A stretch of DNA of 64,000 bases from Acidobacteriota bacterium (GTDB lineage: Bacteria > Acidobacteriota > Thermoanaerobaculia > Multivoradales > J023): positions 1-64,000 of the forward strand of contig JAJCXR010000017.1 of assembly GCA_029263315.1 (NCBI GenBank), read 5' to 3'. The notes beneath the pieces were generated by a model. The model saw only the letters and a list, made by a program, of their open reading frames with translations. It did no database searches and was not told the DNA's origin. Position numbers and translations under genes: made by a program. This document shows positions 46,181 to 52,851 of this stretch, in pieces. How positions within the stretch are numbered: the stretch's first letter is position 1; each line of letters starts with the position of its first letter.

Positions 46181-47485
46181 ATGCGCAACCAAGCCGCCGA
46201 ATTCGACATCCGAAATCTTCGAACCCGCCCATGGCGTGGCCTGGCATTGGGGTCCGCTCTGCTGCTTGCGGCGTGCGCTGTGGAGGCTCCGCCCGGTGGG
46301 GACGACGCCCCGTCATCGGCGCAGGGTACTGCCGCGGAGGACGTCACCCCACGGCATGCCGCGACACCGGGCAACGCCGACTTACGCTCGCTGGATCCTC
46401 CGTCCGGCCCCGGTGCCATGGCACCTAACTTTGCCGTCGGAACCGACGGCGTCATCCTGACGTGGCTAGAGCCCGACGACGGAGGCCACAGCCTTCGCTC
46501 GGCACGACTCGATGGCGAAACTTGGAGCGCTCCTCAGCCGATCGCCAGCGGCGATACCTTCTTCGCCAACTGGGCGGATCTGCCGCGGGTAGCTGCGTCG
46601 GCCGACGGCACCATGTTCGCTCACTGGCTCGCCAAGCTGGGGGAGGATACCTACGCCTACGGGGTCCAGCTGGCAAGCTCGCAAGACGGCGGCGGCACGT
46701 GGGATGGGCTCGGCTTGCTGCACGATGACGCCTCACCCACCGAGCACGGATTTGTTTCCTATACAGCGTTACCGGACGGTGGTGTGCAGGCGTTCTGGCT
46801 CGACGGAAGGGCCATGCCGGAAGATCGCGGCATGCACCTGCGGACCACGCGGCTAGGAGGGGGCGGCCCTGAGGCCAGCACCCTGCTCGATGATCGCGTT
46901 TGCGAGTGCTGCGCAACCGATGCGGCGTTGGCTGGCGCTGGGCCGGTGGTGGTGTATCGGGATCGCAGCCCTTCGGAGATTCGCGATATCGCCGTGGTAC
47001 GAGCCACCCTCGATGGTTGGAGCGAGCCGGTACAAATTCACCACGACGGCTGGCAAATCCAGGGCTGCCCGGTCAACGGCCCGGCCATCGCCGCCGCTGG
47101 CGATCACCTCGCCGTCGCCTGGTTCACCGCCGCCAAGGGACAAGCCAAGGTCCAGGTTGTTCATTCGAACGACGGTGGAGCCACCTTCGGCGAACCGGTG
47201 TTGGTCGACGGTGAAAAGCCCCTGGGCCGTGTCGATGTCGAGATCACCGGCGATGGCAGGACCGTGGTCAGCTGGTTGGGCAGCGCGGAGGCAGGCGCCG
47301 AGATTCGCTGGCGCCAGATCTCGCCAGACGGAGAGTTGGGTCCGGTCCACGTCGTCTCGACCACCGCCGTCAGTCGATCCGCGGGGGTACCTCGCATGAT
47401 CCGCCGGGGGGATGAGCTGCTGTTCGTCTGGGTTGAGGCGGGGGAGCCGTCCCGGCTGCGTGCCGGTTTGGTTCGGCTCTCCTAA
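46181..47485 (+). CDS. Sialidase-like beta-propeller lipoprotein with CECC motif
   Basis: A 434-residue lipoprotein (LALGSALLLAACAVE). The mature chain shows repeated Asp-box-like elements of sialidase propellers (SSQDGGGTWDGLG, SNDGGATFGEPV). Two Cys motifs are notable: DDRVCECCATDAAL near residue 240 and QIQGCPVNGPAI near 290. Similar CxCC propellers occur with copper and cytochrome genes, so a metal or heme-linked role is possible. Catalytic sialidase residues cannot be confirmed, so an enzyme function is not claimed. GGAG favours ATG 46181 over 46169 and 46175. Last gene of the copper run. Confidence 0.72.
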   Translation: MRNQAAEFDIRNLRTRPWRGLALGSALLLAACAVEAPPGGDDAPSSAQGTAAEDVTPRHAATPGNADLRSLDPPSGPGAMAPNFAVGTDGVILTWLEPDDGGHSLRSARLDGETWSAPQPIASGDTFFANWADLPRVAASADGTMFAHWLAKLGEDTYAYGVQLASSQDGGGTWDGLGLLHDDASPTEHGFVSYTALPDGGVQAFWLDGRAMPEDRGMHLRTTRLGGGGPEASTLLDDRVCECCATDAALAGAGPVVVYRDRSPSEIRDIAVVRATLDGWSEPVQIHHDGWQIQGCPVNGPAIAAAGDHLAVAWFTAAKGQAKVQVVHSNDGGATFGEPVLVDGEKPLGRVDVEITGDGRTVVSWLGSAEAGAEIRWRQISPDGELGPVHVVSTTAVSRSAGVPRMIRRGDELLFVWVEAGEPSRLRAGLVRLS

Positions 47486-47515
47486 ACTGGGTGGCACCTC
47501 TCGAAAAGGGGTGAC

Positions 47516-47571
47516 GCCAGGTCAACGCTGCCACGTCAACGGCGCCACGTCAACGGCGGCTCGTCCACGGC
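47516..47571. repeat. 14-bp tandem repeat at a convergent junction
   Basis: Four 14-base units begin at 47516, 47530, 47544 and 47558. Units 2 and 3 are identical (GCCACGTCAACGGC) and units 1 and 4 are diverged. They lie between the convergent lipoprotein and DUF3124 genes. Confidence 0.8.
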
Positions 47572-47626
47572 GCCGGAGGAGCATTGGACACCGCCTTGAG
47601 CTCTCCCTTTGACTCCGCCGATACAT

Positions 47627-48223
47627 TCAGTCGTCAAGCTTGGTCGATCCGGGTCGCCACGGCTCTTCGACTAGGAAGCTGCCAAGCGGATAACCGGGCC
47701 GTGCGAAGGCGAATGCTTTGTTGCCTTCGTAGCTCACCATGATGGCTTCTATGACGGGTGTGGTAACGGCTTCCTCGGCAAACCAATCGATCAAGAAGTT
47801 GGCGCCGACGCCGCCTTTCATATCGTAGCGTTGGACCAGGAAGTCAGTGGAGGCGAGGGAATCTAGAATCACCGGCGCTTCGAGATACTCCCGCAATAGC
47901 TTTCCCTCATTGCCGTAGTATCGAATCGATTTGACAACGATGGCATGGGTACTGTCAGTATTGCGAATGCTCAGGGTGGTTTCGAGAGGTTGCTCACGTC
48001 CCTTGCTGCCGTAGACATGGGAGTAGACGGGCACGTACACCGTCTGGTTGATGGCCATGCGCTCGGGTAAAGCCGTGAGGGTGCGCAGAGGCGGCGCCGT
48101 GGGCGCACGGTCCGGCATCTGTTTTACTACGGACTCGAGATGACGGTCGAAAAGTAGTGCTTGGAAAAGCATGAGGCCCGCCAGAAGCAATAACCCCGGG
48201 AGGACCAACTTAGTTGTGCTCAT
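47627..48223 (-). CDS. DUF3124 exported protein
   Basis: A 198-residue protein with an N-terminal signal-anchor (LVLPGLLLLAGLMLFQALLF). The rest matches the DUF3124 pattern: VYVPVYSHVYGSKG, TTLSIRNTDSTHAIVVKSIR, YYGNEGKLLREYLE and ANFLIDWFAEEAV...PVIEAIMV. Function is unknown; the fold is probably a beta-sandwich in the periplasm. GGAGGAG lies upstream of ATG 48223. It is downstream of the antiporter gene on the same strand with a 90-base gap. Confidence 0.83.
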   Translation of the reverse strand: MSTTKLVLPGLLLLAGLMLFQALLFDRHLESVVKQMPDRAPTAPPLRTLTALPERMAINQTVYVPVYSHVYGSKGREQPLETTLSIRNTDSTHAIVVKSIRYYGNEGKLLREYLEAPVILDSLASTDFLVQRYDMKGGVGANFLIDWFAEEAVTTPVIEAIMVSYEGNKAFAFARPGYPLGSFLVEEPWRPGSTKLDD

Positions 48224-48313
48224 GAGGATTCTCCTCCGCGCCATGTTGTCATGCCACGTCGATTGGTTGGGCCCTAACGGGCGTCAGTCCGTTATCGGCG
48301 AGATTTGTCTTCA

Positions 48314-50038
48314 TCATTTCGTCATTTTCGTTCGCGAGCCAGCATCGGCTGTGGTTATTTCAGTTTCAGTCTCGAAAACCAACGTTACCCACTCCGGGCT
48401 CCCACCAAGGGTCGCAAGAAAGGGGCCTAGTCGCATGGTTCCCCCTGTTTTCTCTAGCGTGGCTCCGATCGGCTGATCGGAGTCCGATGTTGTCGGGAGT
48501 CCCAAGAGGTGATGCAACTGTCCGACGGTGCTCTGGGCATCGACGGTGAAGGTGCAACCGGACGCCATCGGCGGCCTTGCGGTCTTGCCGCTGAAGAGCC
48601 GCTCGACGAGCGGTTGAAGCAGAGTCTGTTGCGCCACGAAGGCATGGTCCCCGGGATGAAGAACGGTGCGGCCGCGCGGAATGATGATCTCTCCATTTCG
48701 GACTACGAGTGTTATCGCCACGCCGTTGGGAAGGGCCAACTCGCGTAGCACTTTTCCGGCCACGGGCGCTGATGGCGTCACCGTGTAACGGACGATATCG
48801 CCATCGAGGTGGCGCAGCGAGTGCACCTCAACAGAAACCGGTGGTGCCGGGTCTGCGGGCTCGCCGATACCCAAACGTTTCGCGACGACGGGCAACGACC
48901 AGCCCTGGACTAGGGCCGATACCAAAACGACGAAAAAGACAACATCGAAGAGCAGAGAGCTCTGCGCCACTCCGGCGAGTAGGGGAAAGGTGGCGAGGGT
49001 GATCGGGACGGCACCCTTCAAACCACCCCAAGAAAGAAATGCCAGCTCCCTGAGGCGAAACTTGAAAGGGGCGAGGAGGCTCGCTACGGCGAGGGGGCGG
49101 GCCACAAAGACGAGAGCTAGCGCGATGAGCAGGCCGTCGACCGCTACGGCAGCGAGGCGGCTTGGGAAGCTCAGCAGGCCGAGCATCACAAAGAGGACGA
49201 TTTGACCGAACCACGCCACGGTGTCATGGAATAGGCAAATACCCCGCCGAAAAACGAGCGAGCTGTTGCCGAGGGTGATTCCAGCGATGTATACAGCGAG
49301 AAAACCGCTTCCCTGCAGCTCAGAAGCCAAGCTGAAGGCAAGGAGCCCGAAGCTCAATACGAGGAGAGGGTAGAGGCCGGGTGCGTCGAGGTTGATCCGG
49401 TTGGTCAGCCAGGCGGCTCCGCGGCCGACGCCGATGCCTACCGCGGCTCCGACGCTGAGTTGGAGAATAAAGAGCAGCACCAACTGGCCGGCCGAAGTCG
49501 CTTCGCCCGTAATAAAGCCGACGAGCCCTAGGGTGAGGAAGATGGCCATGGGATCGTTCGACCCGCTCTCGACTTCGAGCGTCGCCGAGAGCTTTTCGGG
49601 TAGGCGCAGACCGCTTGAGCGGAGAACCGAGAGCACTGCAGCTGCGTCGGTCGATCCGACGATGCATCCCAGGAGCATTCCGTGTAGGAGAGGAAGGCCC
49701 AGCACCACCGCAGCCACCAGGCCGGTGATCCCAGAGGTCACCAGCACACCGACCGTCGAAAGGGCGAGCGCCGGCCGCCACGACGCCCGCACCGCCTCGA
49801 TCGAGGTGCGCAAGCCTCCATCGAAGAGGATAAGAGCCAGCGCGACGCTGCCTACGGCGTTGGCCAGCCCGTAGTCCTCGAACGGAATCCTGCCTAGTCC
49901 CTCTGATCCCGCCAGCATCCCCACAGCCAAGAAAAGAAGTAGCACCGGCATACCGAGACGGGCCGAGAATTTGCTCGATGCGATCCCCAGCAGGAGGAGA
50001 AGGGCCGCTAAGAGAATCTCTGTGTTGATAGACGTCAT
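48314..50038 (-). CDS. nhaP2: K+/H+ antiporter, CvrA/NhaP2 type
   Basis: A 574-residue protein: about twelve membrane helices of the CPA1 antiporter family followed by a cytoplasmic regulatory part. Family motifs include LILFDGGLRTSIEAVR, GCIVGSTDAAAVLSVLRS and the ion-binding LEVESGSNDPMAI. The C-terminal ~180 residues contain a TrkA-C-like segment (LRELALPNGVAITLVVRNGE ... RGRTVLHPGDHAF) and a final domain as in NhaP2/CvrA. It expels K+ in exchange for H+. It lies between DUF3124 and the quinone-reductase-like gene. Confidence 0.9.
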   Translation of the reverse strand: MTSINTEILLAALLLLLGIASSKFSARLGMPVLLLFLAVGMLAGSEGLGRIPFEDYGLANAVGSVALALILFDGGLRTSIEAVRASWRPALALSTVGVLVTSGITGLVAAVVLGLPLLHGMLLGCIVGSTDAAAVLSVLRSSGLRLPEKLSATLEVESGSNDPMAIFLTLGLVGFITGEATSAGQLVLLFILQLSVGAAVGIGVGRGAAWLTNRINLDAPGLYPLLVLSFGLLAFSLASELQGSGFLAVYIAGITLGNSSLVFRRGICLFHDTVAWFGQIVLFVMLGLLSFPSRLAAVAVDGLLIALALVFVARPLAVASLLAPFKFRLRELAFLSWGGLKGAVPITLATFPLLAGVAQSSLLFDVVFFVVLVSALVQGWSLPVVAKRLGIGEPADPAPPVSVEVHSLRHLDGDIVRYTVTPSAPVAGKVLRELALPNGVAITLVVRNGEIIIPRGRTVLHPGDHAFVAQQTLLQPLVERLFSGKTARPPMASGCTFTVDAQSTVGQLHHLLGLPTTSDSDQPIGATLEKTGGTMRLGPFLATLGGSPEWVTLVFETETEITTADAGSRTKMTK

Positions 50039-50136
50039 GAGCTACCTTTACCAGGCCTACTGGGGTGCATCAACCCTCGGATTTCCCTCAGCCATGTCGC
50101 GTCGGCTTGCCGCTGCAGCCCTGACGTTTTTTGGCG

Positions 50137-51150
50137 TCAGGTCCGGCTGAGGGTGATCTTACCTTTGGCCTTGCCGCTCTCGATCAAGGCATGGGCATGG
50201 CGCAAATTTTCGGCGTTGATGGGCCTCAGGGTCTCGCTCACCGTGGAGCGCAGTCGGCCAGCGTCGATTTCATCGGCGACATACGACAGGAGCCTGTGCT
50301 GCTCGATCATGTCCGGGGTCTTGAACATCGACCGCGTAAACATGAGCTCCCAGATCAGGCCGGCGGCTTTGGTCTTGAGCCTATCCTGATTCAGGGGCTG
50401 TGTATTCTCGACGATCGTGACGATGCGTCCCTGGGGGCGAATGAGATCGGTCACGGCGTCCCAGTGGCCGTCCGTATTATTGAAGATCGCAATATGATCG
50501 ATGAAGGTCAGCCCTAGCGCTTCAATTTGCGGACGCAGCGGCTCGCGGTGATTGATCACGTCGTCTGCGCCCAGATCCTCGACCCAGGCGATGGTCTCCC
50601 GACGTGAGGCGGTGGCGATGACCCTGAGCCCGGCCGCCTTGGCGAGCTGAATTCCCATCGAGCCGACGCCGCCAGCCCCGCCGATGATGAGCAGCGTCTC
50701 ACCTCGATTGCCGCCGTCGCGATCGAGATCGAGCCGGTCGAAAAAAGACTCATAGGCGGTGATCGTGGTCAGCGGCAAAGCCGCGGCTTCGGCGAAAGAC
50801 AGGGTTGCCGGCTTGCGCCCGACAAGGCGCTCGTCGACCAGCTGATACTCGGCGTAAGCGCCGGGCCGGGTAATGTCGCCCGCGTAGTAGACCTCATCGC
50901 CGGGCTTGAACAGGGTCACCTCATCGCCGACGGTCTCCACCACACCGGCGGCGTCCCAACCGAGAATTCGCGGAGTTTCTTCCACTTTGTCCTGAGGGGC
51001 GCGCACTTTGGTGTCTACAGGATTGACGGCGATGGCCTCGATCCTTACCAGCAGGTCGCGTTCTGTCGCTACTGGCTTGTCGATCTCGACATCTCGCAGC
51101 GAATCAGGGTCCGAAATGGGGAGGTAGCGGGTCAGTCCAACGGCTTTCAT
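50137..51150 (-). CDS. Zinc-type alcohol dehydrogenase-like quinone oxidoreductase
   Basis: A 337-residue MDR-superfamily enzyme. The GroES-like half has RILGWDAAGVVETVGDEV and KPGDEVYYAG. The Rossmann half has LLIIGGAGGVGSMGIQLAKA, the NADPH-binding glycine motif. Catalytic-zinc cysteines are absent, so it is the zinc-free quinone reductase/enoyl reductase type (ZADH family), despite the family name. Substrate is unknown. CAGGAGAT precedes ATG 51150. Upstream sequence to 51276 is in frame but lacks a start signal. Confidence 0.87.
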   Translation of the reverse strand: MKAVGLTRYLPISDPDSLRDVEIDKPVATERDLLVRIEAIAVNPVDTKVRAPQDKVEETPRILGWDAAGVVETVGDEVTLFKPGDEVYYAGDITRPGAYAEYQLVDERLVGRKPATLSFAEAAALPLTTITAYESFFDRLDLDRDGGNRGETLLIIGGAGGVGSMGIQLAKAAGLRVIATASRRETIAWVEDLGADDVINHREPLRPQIEALGLTFIDHIAIFNNTDGHWDAVTDLIRPQGRIVTIVENTQPLNQDRLKTKAAGLIWELMFTRSMFKTPDMIEQHRLLSYVADEIDAGRLRSTVSETLRPINAENLRHAHALIESGKAKGKITLSRT

Positions 51151-51341
51151 TGTTTTATCTCCTGAAGTGGCGCCCGTACGGCATGACCGCAATGGCAACG
51201 AGGCTTTGTAACCCGGACCCGGCGCCCAAGAGGACGCCGCGCATAGGGGCAGGGCAAAGGATCTATCGTCAGTCATATCACCTGAGTCATTGGGATGCTA
51301 TACTCTGTGCAATTACACACTTCGAACAGATGAGGGTTACC

Positions 51342-52292
51342 ATGAACAAGTTTCTGCCTTCTGTTCTCTGTCTTCTATCGATTAGCTGCGTGCTCTGGCT
51401 CGGCTCTGGCTCGGCTGCATTTGCCCAAACTGCGGACGAGTGGTCCGGCGAGATGTGGCCAGCGGAACCTCCGGGGCCCTCAGAGGCGGTGCTCGGAGTG
51501 CCGTCTCTCTCAGGGCTTCTCTTCGCTGGTTCCAGTACCAACGTCAACGATCCGGCAGGAGCTGCCAACGATGTCTTTTCCATCGATCCGGTGGCCGATA
51601 CTTCCAGCAGCATCTTGACGGGTGTTGGGGTCTGGGGAGCCACCGCAGATATTGCGAATCAGCGCATCCTGTTCACCAGGGCGAGTGGTTTGACGCCGCC
51701 GCCCGGTGAGATCGGTGGCGGCGACGAGCTCTTTGCGATTCCGCTTGCCGGCGGCGCTGCGACGTCCCTCGGACGCATCGTCGATGGCGCAGGAGAGGGC
51801 TTTCGCATCGATGGGCTGGCCATATCGGCTGGTGTTCTTTACGGCGTCAACGCCGGAGCAGGCGCCGGCAACGGTTTTTATTCCATCGACCTGATGACTC
51901 TCCTGGCGACACCGATTGCCCTCTTCGCCGATAGCATAGGCGGCCTCGACGCTGATCCGGATACCGGCATCATCTATGGCACCAATGACACCACCGGCCA
52001 ATTGGTGACCCTCAGCACGGCGGGTGTCATCACCAACGTCATCGCCTATCCGGCTGGCTTCGTCGACGTCGATGGGCTTGCGGTGGGCAACGGCATTGCC
52101 TATCTGGTCACCGACGAAGCAGGTACTTTTCCTGCTTACGATATTGCAGGGGGAACGTTTGGCACCGCGTTGACCTCTCCTTTTACCTCCGCAGATACGT
52201 TCAGCGGAGCCGCGTTTGGCAGTGCCGGCACGCTCTTTGCGGATGGTTTTGAAGTAGGCGACACTTCGGCTTGGTCTGCGGCGGCGCCTTGA
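51342..52292 (+). CDS. Secreted repeat protein with GDTSAWS C-terminal tail
   Basis: A 316-residue exported protein (signal LCLLSISCVLWLGSGSAAFA). The mature part has propeller-like short repeats (LLFAGSSTNVND, LDADPDTGIIYGTNDTTGQL, VDVDGLAVGNGIAYLVTDEA). It ends TLFADGFEVGDTSAWSAAAP, matching the last ~18 residues of the giant protein at 23705-30283. GAGGG is placed for ATG 51342. A perfect hairpin follows the stop. Function is unknown. Confidence 0.75.
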   Translation: MNKFLPSVLCLLSISCVLWLGSGSAAFAQTADEWSGEMWPAEPPGPSEAVLGVPSLSGLLFAGSSTNVNDPAGAANDVFSIDPVADTSSSILTGVGVWGATADIANQRILFTRASGLTPPPGEIGGGDELFAIPLAGGAATSLGRIVDGAGEGFRIDGLAISAGVLYGVNAGAGAGNGFYSIDLMTLLATPIALFADSIGGLDADPDTGIIYGTNDTTGQLVTLSTAGVITNVIAYPAGFVDVDGLAVGNGIAYLVTDEAGTFPAYDIAGGTFGTALTSPFTSADTFSGAAFGSAGTLFADGFEVGDTSAWSAAAP

Positions 52293-52316
52293 AATAGATG
52301 CGCCTTTAATTCATTC

Positions 52317-52343
52317 GCCCGGCGCCTCTTGGCCGCGCCGGGC
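52317..52343 (+). terminator. Strong hairpin after the secreted repeat gene
   Basis: GCCCGGCGC and GCGCCGGGC form a perfect 9-bp stem with a 9-base loop, starting 24 bases after the stop codon. No T run follows, so it may act as a pause or mRNA-end hairpin rather than a classic intrinsic terminator. Confidence 0.5.
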
Positions 52344-52851
52344 CTCAGCTGGATTGGGCCGGCCTTCTCTACCCGATCCCCGACTTCCGCGGCTTCGGCC
52401 CCGGCGGCTAGGCCGCTCCGAGATCGGCGTCGGCGGTGACATCTCCGGTGCTGATCTCTGTTTGACCTCCCAGGCCATCTTCCTCTCCGACGCACGCGGC
52501 ATTTTGGACCAGAACCTGAGCGTCCCCTACGAAGTTGTGGTGTTTGGTGACCTTGTAGGTGCTGGCGCCGGGCTGCCGCCTCGCCTGGAGCCTCTCTGGA
52601 GCTGGAGAAAGATCAGGTGGGTCGAGTTGATCCGATCTGACGTCCGATGACGCTTTTTCTAATAAGACGTCCGATGACGCGGCTCCTATTGAAGCGCTCG
52701 TCGATGCCCCCGCCATAGCCTGGGGCGGCACCTCGTTCACCTTCCGAGAAAAATATGGTGCGGCGATAGGTGGCTGGCGTTCTTTGGGGGGAGGCCTATG
52801 ACATATGACCTTGGATCCAAGATCGCGGATTTCTTTTGAATATCTAAATTA
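52344..52851. other. Intergenic region without a supported gene
   Basis: About 510 bases. An open frame near 52440-52650 (DLCLTSQAIFLSDARGILDQ) could be a remnant but has no start signal or partner. The 15-base word GACGTCCGATGACGC occurs at 52639-52653 and 52666-52680, 27 bases apart. The last ~60 bases are AT-rich and may hold the promoter of the next gene. Confidence 0.4.
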
